In this document: positions 1-9,811 of the stretch, one piece after another | Position numbering within the stretch: position 1 is the first letter of the stretch | How the letters are laid out: each line of letters starts with the position of its first letter | NCBI GenBank assembly: GCA_006384855.1 | Contig: VCJN01000793.1 | Coordinates: 1 to 64,000 of the forward strand | DNA: 64,000 bases | Source of the DNA: Tetraselmis striata | Taxonomy: Eukaryota > Chlorophyta > Chlorodendrophyceae > Chlorodendrales > Chlorodendraceae | Direction: 5' to 3' | Program-made: the position numbers and the translations under genes | The notes under the pieces: generated by a model | Database searches by the model: none | Seen by the model: only the letters and a program-made list of their open reading frames with translations | Told to the model about the DNA's origin: nothing

Positions 1-588
1 TTTTCGCTTGCAAAGCGGGGCTAATGGCAGTAGTATTGGGCACATGTGTCTTGCCTTCATGCTCAAGCTCAAGAGCCTTGACGTGTTCATGCCGCATACT
101 GTGGCTGTGCGCGGTGGTCGCCTGCGTATCGACAGTGTTGTCCGCAAGGTAAGCATCGACGACCCAGTTGGTCGGTGGCATAGGCAGGTTGTCAGTGGCA
201 GATTTGGCGATGTGGCCGAAATATGTGTCTACAGGGTAATAGGGGATGAGGCGGTTTTGAACTAGATGGGGCGCTAGGACTTCCTGAGTTAGGTCGCTAA
301 CTCGCTGCGCGCTACTCGCTACAGCAGTCAGTTGTCGCTAATCCTAATTACCTGTATTTGTAGCTATCTAGGGGGGGAAGATAATTATGGCATGGGTGTG
401 GCGTGTGACAGGCATGTGGCTGTAATCCCCAGTATGTTGTAATTATGCTGGGTATGTTTAGCAGTCGATACTACAATAACTCATGAACAGTAGCATACCA
501 CAAATCCGTATTTATCATACATGGCGCAAATGCGTAATGTGGGAGGTGAATAAACACAGTATGGCCGATATCCGATGTAGTAGACTGA
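1..588. other. AT-richer spacer, no gene recognised
   Basis: The only open frame, at 8-265 (+), has no recognisable domain and no splice or promoter context. Nothing else is supported here. Confidence 0.5.
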
Positions 589-659
589 CTATCGCACGTA
601 CAAAAACTCGGATAGGCCGTGGTAACGCAGAAGAAAAACATTAAACGATAAGCGAACTG

Positions 660-920
660 TAGTCGCTACCAGTAGTCGTTGATTTTCTAATTCTAATTGT
701 TGATTTTCTATAATTCTGGGGAATTGCCCTTTTTGTAATTCACACCAGTACCAGTAGTCGTTCATGCGCGGGCCGCTTTTAGGCGGCTTGCTGTGTTGTT
801 TTTCTAATTCTGGGGAACTGCCCTTTCTGTAATTCACACCAGTAGTCGTTAGGTCAGTGCCCTGTCTGTAATTCACACTACCTGTACCAGTATAGTCGTT
901 AGGTCAGTCGCCAATCGTTA
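660..920. repeat. Left arm of a dispersed inverted repeat
   Basis: Repeated short modules occur here: GTAATTCACACCAGTA, AGGGCAG-like purine blocks (in complement), CAGTAGTCGTTAG, and a GGGCCGCTTTTAGGCGGC block at about 768-786. The same modules occur in inverted orientation at 4960-5310. Weaker relatives are seen near 16600-16625 and 17715-17760. This looks like a foldback or satellite-like family whose two main arms bracket about 4 kb that contains the methyltransferase retroelement relic. Confidence 0.5.
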
Positions 921-999
921 ATTAATAATAACTACGGGTAGTAGCGACGGGTAGTATAGGGATGCAAGTGGGGTCGTCACGATGACTGAAGCATGGTGG

Positions 1000-1860
1000 C
1001 AGGCAGATGGCCAGGCAGGTTTGGGTTTTGTCAGTGCCGGGCCGGGGGGGCGTCGCAATATTTTCGGGTAGCAGCATGTTTCGCTATTGCGGATAACATG
1101 TGGCAGCAGCTGTGTCAGCTGGGATGGCAAAGCAGGCAGATGCTAGCAGGAACCGGCACAGCTCGTGCGAGGGCAACGAGTGTGTCGACTCGACAGGCAA
1201 CGGGCATGAAGAGGAGGCCCCGTCATGCGCAGACACCGGCACGCAGGGCTCGGCCGCGCTCTCAGGAGTTAGCTCGTTCACTGGGGGCAAGCCAACATGC
1301 ATAGTCTCGGGTATGGGGAACAATACGGCCAGTCAGACAGATTATCGATTGGTTTTCAATTCGAAATCAAATTTAGGCTGGCCCCAAACCGTCGTTAACC
1401 GGGCAGGCGGTGCGAGTTCAGCTAGGTATTCCCCTTAGCTGCCTTCTGGCAGCCAATGTCTGGTGCCACTGTTGTGCCTTGCTCGTCGACGAGCATTTGT
1501 TGACGGAGTCGCCCGTTCGGCGACATCCATCGCATATGCAGTCATATTCGGTCAGTTCTGAGAATTAGTGGCAGTGGGATGCGTGGCGGCGTGGGGGAGC
1601 GTGCGGCCGAGGGGGGGGGGGGGGGGGGGGGGGGGGAAGTGGCGTTCACTGGCGATGCGTGGATGATGTCCGTGGCTAGGGCGCGGGTCGCGGGTTTGGC
1701 CAGCTCGGCCCGGATTACACGGGCCACCGGGCGGTGTCGATCTGTACTTCGTTGGTTAGCGGCGGCGGCAGTGATAGGCTGGTCGTTCACGATGGCAGGC
1801 GCGGCGGGGGACGGGCATGCGCAGTGGAAACGCAGCGGGGGATCTTAACCAGAGCTCAGC
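1000..1860. other. No gene recognised; contains poly(G) 26-mer
   Basis: A run of 26 G lies at 1611-1636. Several overlapping frames are open, but they have low-complexity G-rich translations and no family motif. Confidence 0.4.
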
Positions 1861-1868
1861 GAAACCAA

Positions 1869-2230
1869 TGTAAGCTTTAGGTGAGAGACTTTAGCATAGA
1901 TAAGGAAAAGATTTGCAGCAAAGGATCTTGTTACAGTGTACCGAGGTGTACACGGCTTTATACAACTATCGGCTTGGCAGCCGTTCGCATGCAGGCATTA
2001 CTTAGGCTTGGATATGCAATCTAGGCTTGGAGTCATCAGGGAGTCATCGGGGCGTAATGGCTGACGAGGGCATGACGTGTGGCAAGCACGCGGCATATGT
2101 GTGTGGGCGGATCAGCAGCTTAGTTGCATGTAGTAGTTGCGTTAGTATAAGGAAGTGAGTGGTACGAGAATGATTGTATAGGTGTGCGGATATAGGTATG
2201 CAGGTAGGGTTATGGTGGTAACCCTAACAG
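1869..2230 (-). mobile_element. LTR, sibling of the solo LTR at 20831-21203
   Basis: Read on the minus strand this segment starts TGTTAGGGTTACCACCATAA and ends TAAAGCTTACA. It matches 20831-21203 over most of its length, including a TTGTATAAAGC TATA-like box and the block around GTCAGCCATTACGCCCC. Its start truncates the methyltransferase frame at 2230. The 5-bp flanks (ACCAA on the left, GCACC on the right) do not match, and no polypurine tract precedes it. It may therefore be a rearranged insertion rather than the intact 3' LTR of the gag-methyltransferase element. Confidence 0.75.
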
Positions 2231-3139
2231 CACCGGTGCGGGCTGTGAAGTTAGGTAGAAACGGATGAAACCGATGACGGAAGCAAAGGCCCGAGAGCGA
2301 TGGTCCTGCCAGCCAAGGCGCGAACCCGCGCGTGACCATGGTTGACACGGTGGGCCTGACACGATGAGGGTGACCGGGCGAAGGGCCTCTAGCGCCGTGA
2401 TGGTGATGTTGTTGACGTCCATGGGGGTCCTAGCACGACAGTCATGAAAAGCTGATGGGGGTAGACGGTCCGGGTACTTGTCGTTGATGACACGTAGGCG
2501 ATGTGTCCACATAGTACGAGCCTCGGGCGACGGGTTGGCGCCGGTGATCTTGTGGATGGTGTAGCCGTATTCTACCAGCCGTATCTCTACTTCAGGTGCC
2601 GATGGGCCATGGCATGGCGAAAAGAGATGGTCGATGACCAGAGAGGTTGGCAGCGGGAGGAACGGCGCAGCGGTGAGGAGCGGTAGCGTTGGTGGCGGCT
2701 CGCCACGCAGGGCGCCTTGCTCCGCATGCAGGATATGGGATGCCAACGCCGCTGAGGCTGGGAATGTGGGTGAGGTGAGGCATAGGGGTGGGGCTGGGGT
2801 GGGGACGGGTTGAGGACGTTGCCAATTGATGTCGAATAGGTGGATGGGGGGATCGAGGGGGTAGGGATGGGAGTAAATGTTCCAGCGGGGGGGGATGTCG
2901 GGGGTATCGAAGATCGGGAAGGCGTCGGGGTGAGGGCGGGAGTGGTGGACACGCCATGAGTGTGAGAACGGGGACTCGAAGTCGTCATAAGAGTCGGAGT
3001 AGAGGATGTGGCAGGGGTCATGAAAGCCATCCTCCGCGCTGTCCTCGCCCTCCCCCTCCTGTGCTCCGGTGGCCGCGGTGGTGCAGGTGAGCATGATGGG
3101 CATGCTGCTGTGGTGCTGTGCCGATGGGGACACACCCAC
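2210..3139 (-). pseudogene. Cytosine-C5 DNA methyltransferase domain of a retroelement, 3'-truncated
   Basis: This 309-codon frame carries a C5-cytosine methyltransferase catalytic region from about residue 169 to its end. The motif IV block SGPPCQPWSRAG lies at residues 261-272, with the nucleophile Cys at residue 265 (codon 2345-2347). It is preceded by a PVTLIV strand and followed by GWQDHRSRAF, a typical continuation. Motif I is weak (HLFSPCHG). Motifs VI-X are missing because the frame runs into an LTR at 2230, so the enzyme cannot be complete. The N-terminal part overlaps and follows the gag frame of the same relic (4411 to about 3000), so it reads as a gag-linked domain in a mobile element, not a host maintenance methylase. 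Cytosine methyltransferases captured by retrotransposons are known in some algae and protists; that this is such a case is inference. Confidence 0.8.
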
Positions 3140-4411
3140 GAACGGGTAGGCATCCTTGTGTCCCGTCGGCCGCTGGTTGGAGTTGTTGTTAGCATGATGA
3201 TGCCCCGGGTGCTGATGTCTTGCCGGGGAGACGAAAGCCGACTAGCTGCTGATGACGCTGCATGCCGTCGTTGCCGCCCTGGTTGGTCCAACGCTGCTGC
3301 CGCTGGAGCATGTCCTGATTGTTGCGGTTGTTGTTGTAAAATGCTGAAATGCTGAACTGGCGGCGCCTGATGGTGGTAGTTGTCGCGCGGGTTGTGGCCA
3401 TAGCCGGTGTTGACGCGACGCTCCGCAGGTTCGCGCTGATGGCGGTCATAGCGAGGGTTGGTCATGGTGCTGGTCGGCGTGGTGTCATCCAGGATACCCA
3501 GGCCGTTGGCATGGCGCTTGGCCACACACTGCTGGTGCGTATGGCCCGGACGGTCATACCGTCCGCAGACGACGATGGGCCTGGTGGTGTGCTGCGGGTC
3601 CCTGGAGTTGCAGGAATTGAGGTTTGGTGGGCACGCGCGGACGCGCTGCTGTCGCCGACGCTTGCGCGCCTCCATGTTCTGTCCGGCGCTGATGATGGTT
3701 GCCAGTTTCTCGTTGACAGCGGCCGCCGAGGTGGTGGTGTCGACGATATGATCGTAGTCTGGGTGAAGGCATGGGATGAGGTAGTTGGTAGCCACGTACT
3801 CGAAGGTCCACTGGCCATGTGCCTTCTTCAGCAGATTCCAGAGATTCTGGTAGCGCCGAACATACACATGAACCGGCTCATTCGGGAGCTGGCCCGCCGT
3901 GGTCTCCTCCTCCAAGCGCTTGCGCGCCTCCATGGCTGAGCCCAGGAGCTTAGTAAGAAGAGCCATGCTGTATATCCCCACTTCTTGGAGTCCATGCTGA
4001 TGCTGTTGACGATGGCCAAGGCCATGGGATAATGCGCCGTTGTGTGGCGCACGGCTGCGAGAAGGATCATTTGTTCCTTACGGGCGCCTTTGTCTTGGTG
4101 GTGTCCAGGTAGCCGGCGCTGCCGAGAGCGATCTTGATGGCTTGAGCGTTGTCCCGCGTAGAGATGGTGTTGTCCCAGATGGGGACGTTCTTGAGGTCGA
4201 GTGTTGGCTTCACTGCAGCTGGCTTGATAGGCTGGATGTCACCTGAGTCACTGTCCGATGCCTCGTCCATGCTGAAGGCGTCGTCGGAACCGGTATCATT
4301 ACGGAAGTCGGGCGGTGGCGGGGCGTCGCCAGGGTCGGTCTTGATCGCACTCTGCCGAGCAAGATTGGCCAGGGGGGTGTTCATCATGCCGGTGTTGATG
4401 ATGGTAGACAT
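3000..4411 (-). pseudogene. Retrotransposon gag with zinc knuckle, frameshifted
   Basis: The likely start is the ATG at 4411 (MSTIINTGMMN), matching the start at 9812 in the plus-strand copy. The frame is broken near 4068 and again near 3960. It then continues as a frame of which the conserved gag helix block (RLEEETTAGQLPNEPVHVYV) ends near 3700. A CCHC zinc knuckle lies at 3526-3567, but its second Cys is Tyr (CGRYDRPGHTHQQC), a single TGT-to-TAT change that should abolish metal binding. A Gln/His/Pro-rich tail follows and leads into the methyltransferase frame. The protein would package retroelement RNA. The breaks make it a relic. The gag block resembles LTR-element gag, but no protease, integrase or RT is seen downstream. 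Confidence 0.75.
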
Positions 4412-4860
4412 TGCGAAGGGATGGCGCACTTGTGCTGGAGGATGTATAACTGTAGGGGTGGGCGGGTGGGAAGAAAAACTCGTCGCACGGCGCCGTCGAT
4501 CGTCGAAAGTTGTCGAGGGTCGAGATGCACGCAGGTTGAAGCCTCTGGCAGGCGTCGAGCACGGGGCAAGACGTCGAGCCAAAGGAGAGGGCCCAAAAAC
4601 CTGTCGGAGGGAGATTATTGAAGTGATGGCTGAGTGGCACTTTCACTGATGGGAGGAGAGGAGTCGGCGAGACGGCGTATACATACGCGTCGAATCACGT
4701 CGAGTGTTAGCAAGGTGCAAGCTGGAAAGGCAAAGCGCTTCTGTGAGCCGTGGGCGATGGACGAAAGGTAGTCGCTGTCGCCGAGGTGATGGCTGAGTGG
4801 CACTGTCACGAGAGAGAAAGGGTGAGTCGGAATATTTCTGGAAAAGCAGTTGACTGAATT
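4412..4860 (-). mobile_element. 5' leader of the gag relic, homologous to 9365-9811
   Basis: Read on the minus strand this matches the leader of the plus-strand copy almost base for base, including AATTCAGTCAACTGCTTTTC at the outer edge and two copies of CAGTGCCACTCAGCCATCAC. The similarity stops abruptly at 4860. In the other copy the matching edge lies about 21 bp after a TATA box, so the minus copy seems to start at the transcript 5' end. Confidence 0.7.
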
Positions 4861-4879
4861 CATTTGAAAACTACAACCT

Positions 4880-5310
4880 TCTTACCGATACAGTCGCTAC
4901 TGGTAGTATAGGATTAGTCGCGACTGGCGGACCCGCCGCGAACCGTGTGCTCTGAATTTACGCCTGCAGGTACTGGTGTGAATTACAAACAGGGCAGAAA
5001 AGGGCAGTAAATCCACCTACTGCTAAAAGTAATACTAAAAGATCAACACAGCAATCCGCCCAGAGTCTGGTACTGGTGTGAATTACAAAAGGGCAGTGAA
5101 GGGCAGTAAATCCACTTGCGACTAACTAAAAGTAGTACTAAAGAGGACCTTTCTGATTGTCCCTTTTTTTGGTGATTTCCTGATATCGCCTTTTTCTGCT
5201 ACCTCATGTAATCATGCTAAAAGTGGTACTAAAATATCAACGCAAAAAGCCGCCTAAAAGCGGCCCGCATCCCGCATGAAGGTAGAGTCTGGTACTGGTA
5301 CTGGATTGCT
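4880..5310. repeat. Right arm of the dispersed inverted repeat
   Basis: Two copies of CTGGTGTGAATTACAAA followed by AGGGCAGTAAATCCAC, several CTAAAAGTAGTACTAAA blocks, and AAGCCGCCTAAAAGCGGCCC at about 5248-5267 mirror the modules at 660-920 in inverse orientation. The spacing between modules differs, so the arms have diverged. Confidence 0.5.
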
Positions 5311-5818
5311 GCCTAAACGGCCGTCGTAGAGACGCTGCAAGGGTTTCACTGGTGCCAGTCCTGTCACGGGGGCGAAAAGAAAACTGGTACTGGTAAGGAC
5401 TCAGTGGCCAGGGGATCATCGATGGCCCGGGCGCCGACATCGACTTGTTTTGTGGCGCAGATAATATAATATAGCGCGCTTTGCGAGGCACTGGTGCACT
5501 TTTCGCGGTGCTGATTATTCAGGGCAGTGTGCTAGGCTTATGAAGTGGAGTGCTGACGCTTTCGCGCGTCGATCCCCCAGCAGCAACCACTCAGTCGCTC
5601 CTAGGAACGTAAAATACTGCGCCGCGATGTAATCCTTACGATGTTGTACATTTATCGCGCTACTACGCGAATAATTTCCTTACAAATGAAGCTGCTGCAA
5701 ATATCGATTTAAATAATCTGTATTTAATATCCCTGCTGCCGGAGTGGGATACTATCCGTGCAAAGCGGTATGAGATACCCGTACCTGCTGCAGACAGGTG
5801 TCGTAGTCGCTATATGAT
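5311..5818. other. Spacer, no gene recognised
   Basis: Moderately AT-rich sequence between the inverted-repeat arm and the direct repeat of the recombinase element. I see no conserved motif. Confidence 0.4.
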
Positions 5819-6000
5819 ATGATCTAAACTAGTTTATGGGGTTTCCATCCTTGACCTAACCGCTTTTCAGCTACAAGTGCTGCGCAGTGGTACGGGAACT
5901 AGTAACTGTTGTTGCGCCCTTGTTGGGTGCAGCACGAGTAGACATAAAAGCAGCCAGAACAGCTGAGCCTGCCATCTTCCAGTTTTCGCTGCGTTCCACG
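5819..6000 (+). repeat. 182-bp terminal direct repeat, left copy
   Basis: Identical base for base to 8737-8918 (constant offset 2918). It starts ATGATCTAAACTAG and ends GCGTTCCACG. The two copies bracket the gag-like and recombinase genes. No matching target-site duplication is evident outside them. Confidence 0.95.
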
Positions 6001-6118
6001 CAGCGATGTAAAAACTGTCTCGTAACCCGTTGCGAGCAAGGTCACCCCAGGTTGTTCAAGACCACACCCGGCTCGCCACCCGAGTGTGATATTCTCGTCC
6101 GTACGTCCGTGCGTTACT

Positions 6119-6994
6119 ATGTCAGATGGAGAAGAACCCGTCGCTGAGCCGACGCTGCAGTCGCTGAACGCAGATATGAGGGCCCAGTCTTCATTACTGC
6201 GAGAGCTGGCTACAGCTGTGGCACAATTGACGGCTCGTGATCGCGTTGTTGATGGAGAAGGGGCACATGGCTCCGGCTCAGGGCAGCGCTTCGCGAGACA
6301 GCCGACAGGCAGCGGGGGAGCCGCAGAGCGCCCCGACTTGCTAGAGCTAGCCCAGAGCGGCCGTGTCGGAGCAAAATCCGTGAGTGCCGAGGATGATTAC
6401 CTCGCGGTGCCAGAGCTACTGCAGAGAGCAGAGTCTGGTTACGAGGCCGTTCGACCGGTCAGCCGAGTGCCTGGACTTTTCCCTTTGAGCACCGACCTAA
6501 CGAACGAGTACCTCAAGCAGGATGACCGGCGTCTGCCGGCCCAGGAGGAGTACTTGTGGATGTCGTGTTTCGGGGCCCACATGGCCGCCCTTTTCGTGGC
6601 GCTCGACGAGCTACTGCCCTACGTCCCTTCCAGCAACCAGGACTTCACCCCCTACCTCGCGAGAGCCCGGAACCACGCCGAGGCCATCGACAAGGCGTTT
6701 CGGTTTCGTTTGGCCTTCCTACGGAAGCTCAGTGAGATCAAGCGTGTGCACGGTGACCAAGGTGTTCTGGATGTGCTGCGAGCTCAGCATTTTCAGCCTG
6801 CTTCGGAGCATCTGGGTTCCGCGATCTTTGGGGACCTCATGCGGGACTACGAGCGTCGTGTTTTCGAGGCGACCGTTGCCAGCAGCGCCAAAGCGACCGC
6901 TACTTCTCGAGTGGCGGCTGCAGCTGCAGGTCGCGGGCGTGGGCGAGGACGTGGCGGCGGACGTGGACGTGGCCGCGAAGGTGAGCACGAGTGA
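6119..6994 (+). CDS. Gag-like ORF1 of an RT-less tyrosine-recombinase element
   Basis: The ATG at 6119 (MSDGEEPVAEP) is preferred over the in-frame ATG at 6086 because the acidic start then leads straight into a heptad-like segment (SLNADMRAQSSLLRELATAV) that could form a coiled coil. The middle part (about residues 100-250) is a helical region with hydrophobic spacing. The C terminus is an RGRGRGRGGGRGRG box, a nucleic-acid-binding tail used by some retroelement Gag proteins in place of a zinc knuckle. No enzyme motif is present. It ends 158 bp before the recombinase frame and lies inside the 182-bp direct repeats. It has no frame break. A Gag role is inferred from position, size and tail; a DNA-binding accessory protein is the alternative. 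Confidence 0.6.
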   Translation: MSDGEEPVAEPTLQSLNADMRAQSSLLRELATAVAQLTARDRVVDGEGAHGSGSGQRFARQPTGSGGAAERPDLLELAQSGRVGAKSVSAEDDYLAVPELLQRAESGYEAVRPVSRVPGLFPLSTDLTNEYLKQDDRRLPAQEEYLWMSCFGAHMAALFVALDELLPYVPSSNQDFTPYLARARNHAEAIDKAFRFRLAFLRKLSEIKRVHGDQGVLDVLRAQHFQPASEHLGSAIFGDLMRDYERRVFEATVASSAKATATSRVAAAAAGRGRGRGRGGGRGRGREGEHE

Positions 6995-7152
6995 CGGTGT
7001 GGGGCGCCGTTCGTCGGAGCTGCAGGAGCCTTGCGAGGCCACCTTTCGGTGACCGCCGCAAGGCGCACCCTTGCAGCTCAACGACGGGATGAGCGCCCTG
7101 TGTCAGGACCTGACCCCCCCCCACCTTACAGACTTCATTTAGACCTTCCTCG

Positions 7153-8658
7153 GTGCGGCGCTTCTTACAGCTACAGCCGAGTGCGGCTCAACCATCCGCA
7201 CACCTGCACATGGCGGCTCAACCATCCGCCTTTCTTACAACCCCATCTCTGCGTTCGTCGGTTGTTACACTACGAGTTACAACCGGTTCGCAACGACCAA
7301 GTTTCGCGCGTGTACGTTACGCACGGGACAGGCGCTATGAGCGCGAAGGGCGCGCGGGGCGGCCCTCCTACCTGAACCTAGCCCCGCAAACCCGTACTGG
7401 AGCTACTGCAAACCCGTCCAGCAACTACCGGCCAACCGCCGGGAACCTAACCGCTGCTGCCGAGTACTTTGCGAACAGTAGCCGTCCCGGTGGCACTCTG
7501 TCAGTAAAACGACGCACTTACGTAATCGACGAGCCCGCAGCTATCGCTCCGTGGGCTGCGTCACTGCGATCCCGACTACAGGACGCGTTCGGCTCAGACG
7601 AGCTAGGCCAGCGGACGCTCGACATGCTCTCCAGCTCCCTCAGCGCTCAGACCCTCAAGAGCTACGCCGGCAGGTTGGCTCAGTTCGCTGAGTTCTGCCA
7701 CGACTCCGAGAACATCAGCCCGCTAGAGGCGACTACTGCTACTGTTGTTCGGTACGTTGCCTGGATCGGGGAGCGAGGGCATATCGCAGCTAAGTCGCTG
7801 CAGCCCTATCTGTCTGCCATCAACACCTTCTTCGAGCTGCACAACCTCGTCCCGATCGCCAAGGACAGCCTACACCTCACTTCGGCAAGACGTGGGTTAA
7901 TGTTACGTCAGCGTCGACTGGACGCTGCCCCTTTGCGTGTCCCTCTGCCTGCGGATGTAGCTTACCGCTTCGTCTCAAAGGCCGAGCTAATTGTGTCTGC
8001 TCCTTACCCAGAGTCCCACCTCGACTACCGAGCCCTCTTGGCCTCGGTTGTCAACTTCCTGTTCTTTGCCAGGGGCCTTACTGGCGTCTCCTGTCGAGTG
8101 CAAGATGTGCATGTCGACACCTACAACATCACCTTGCAGATCTACCGCGAGAAGGGTCGCGCCGGCCGGCGGGGACCTGACGACCTGCGTGTACTTCTCC
8201 TTCCAGTGTCCGAGCACCCTCGAGTGGCACGTCTCTTGCGCTACTTCATCGACAACGTCCAGTCTGTCCCCCTGGTTACTGTTGGCTTGGCTACCTCCAA
8301 CTTCTGGGCTGTCAATGTGGCTGAGCAGTCGAAACCTTGGACTGCTACTACGATGTCAGACTGGTTGTCTACAGCAGTCAACCTAGTCAACGCTGCCCCC
8401 CCTGCTGGCACTTCCTGGACTTCACACAGTCTACGCAAGGGCGCAGCCTCTGCAGCAAACGCCATTGGAGCGCCACTGTCCCACATCCGCTACCAGGGCG
8501 GTTGGGCCACTAACTCTGATGTCGTTCTGGACTACATCGACCCCAACGTTCTTCCTTCTCCTGGCGCGTGGTTCTTCTTTGGACACATCGCCCCTCTCCG
8601 CCACTTCCAAGTCCAACAGGACTCCGCAGCGGTGGCCTTCCCAGTGCCTCCTTCATGA
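7153..8658 (+). CDS. Tyrosine recombinase of a DIRS/Ngaro-like element
   Basis: This intact 501-residue frame carries a SAM-like core-binding region (TLKSYAGRLAQFAEFCHDSE, about residues 175-200) and a catalytic domain. The likely first catalytic Arg is in FFARGLTG. The H-x-x-R box is SHSLRKGAASAANAIGAPL (about residues 424-442), followed by GGW and the nucleophile Tyr in VVLDYI (about residue 461). It is clearly related to the recombinase at 11863-13012, sharing the PPAG-SHxLRxG and GGW-VVLxYI blocks. The enzyme would integrate circular DNA by strand exchange through the Tyr. The true start is uncertain: the first 80 residues are low-complexity, and a splice acceptor-like CTTACAG lies upstream near 7130. 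No reverse transcriptase or RNase H is encoded between the direct repeats, which is odd for this class. Confidence 0.85.
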   Translation: MRRFLQLQPSAAQPSAHLHMAAQPSAFLTTPSLRSSVVTLRVTTGSQRPSFARVRYARDRRYEREGRAGRPSYLNLAPQTRTGATANPSSNYRPTAGNLTAAAEYFANSSRPGGTLSVKRRTYVIDEPAAIAPWAASLRSRLQDAFGSDELGQRTLDMLSSSLSAQTLKSYAGRLAQFAEFCHDSENISPLEATTATVVRYVAWIGERGHIAAKSLQPYLSAINTFFELHNLVPIAKDSLHLTSARRGLMLRQRRLDAAPLRVPLPADVAYRFVSKAELIVSAPYPESHLDYRALLASVVNFLFFARGLTGVSCRVQDVHVDTYNITLQIYREKGRAGRRGPDDLRVLLLPVSEHPRVARLLRYFIDNVQSVPLVTVGLATSNFWAVNVAEQSKPWTATTMSDWLSTAVNLVNAAPPAGTSWTSHSLRKGAASAANAIGAPLSHIRYQGGWATNSDVVLDYIDPNVLPSPGAWFFFGHIAPLRHFQVQQDSAAVAFPVPPS

Positions 8659-8736
8659 CTTGGCGCTACCCCTTCTCCGTCAATCCACCGCTCTCTCCGT
8701 TCGCTCAAGACTGGCAAAACCAGACTCAACTTTGAA

Positions 8737-8918
8737 ATGATCTAAACTAGTTTATGGGGTTTCCATCCTTGACCTAACCGCTTTTCAGCTACAAGTGCTG
8801 CGCAGTGGTACGGGAACTAGTAACTGTTGTTGCGCCCTTGTTGGGTGCAGCACGAGTAGACATAAAAGCAGCCAGAACAGCTGAGCCTGCCATCTTCCAG
8901 TTTTCGCTGCGTTCCACG
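8737..8918 (+). repeat. 182-bp terminal direct repeat, right copy
   Basis: Identical to 5819-6000. It starts 78 bp after the recombinase stop and is followed by an imperfect tandem block at 8916-8990 (CGATGTTTGA and TTTAGCAGCG each twice). Confidence 0.95.
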
Positions 8919-8990
8919 ATGTTTGACGTTCCAAAAATAATTTAGCAGCGCCGACGATGTTTGAAGCCCTGATGAAAAAAAACCATTTAG

Positions 8991-9337
8991 CAGCGGCTAC
9001 ACATGTACAATAATATATTACTTTTACATCTGCCTTAACATATGCGAATTCACATAGTCGCTGTACATCTTGTTCTATTCAATATCACCATACATACCCG
9101 CCGGACCACGAAGTCCATGTTGGACCCAGGGTACCCCGGTACCCTGAATCCGCTTTTTCTCTCTGTGAAATCCGCATTTTTCCAGTGAACCATTGGCTGC
9201 CGTACATGTGCTTAATTTGGACCTTATGGCAGAAGTACGACACCCAGTTGTTACCAAAGCATGGCACCTAGGCATCTTTGCCAGTTGGCCTTCTTAGACG
9301 GAGAGGTGTCCGTCCTAATTGACATCTAGCCGGCTGG
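8991..9337. other. Spacer, no gene recognised
   Basis: A short palindrome, GGGTACCCCGGTACCC, lies at about 9128-9143. No coding motif is seen. Confidence 0.4.
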
Positions 9338-9344
9338 TATAAAT
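9338..9344 (+). promoter_or_regulatory. TATA box of the plus-strand gag element
   Basis: TATAAAT lies 21 bp upstream of 9365, where similarity to the minus-strand copy (4860) begins. That spacing fits a transcription start near 9365. The minus copy lacks this box. Confidence 0.55.
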
Positions 9345-9811
9345 TGCCAGCCTCGGCTCCTTGTAATTCAGTCAACTGCTTTTCCAGAAATATTCCGACT
9401 CACCCTTTCTCTCTCGTGACAGTGCCACTCAGCCATCACCACGGCGACAGCGACTACCTTTCGTCCATCGCCCACGGCTCATAGCAGCCCTTCGCCTTTC
9501 CAGCTCGCACCTTGCTTGCTGGCACTCGACGTGATTCGACGCGTGCACGCCGACTCTCGCCGACTCTCCCCCCATCAGTGACAGTGCCACTCAGCCATCA
9601 CTTCGACAATCCCCTCCGACAGGTTTTTGGGCCCTCTCCTTTGGTTCGACGTCTTGCCCCGTGCTCGACGCCTGCCAGAGGCTTCAACCTGCGTGTATCT
9701 CGACCCTCGACAACTTTCGACGATCGACGGCGCTGTGCGACGAGTTTTTCTTCCCACCCGCCCACCCCTACAGTTATACATCCTCCATCACAAGGGCGCC
9801 ATCCCTCCGCA

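Noticed and set aside
1542..1848. Overlapping frames around the poly(G) tract at 1611-1636
   Set aside because: Pro- or Gly-run translations caused by the homopolymer; no conserved sequence.
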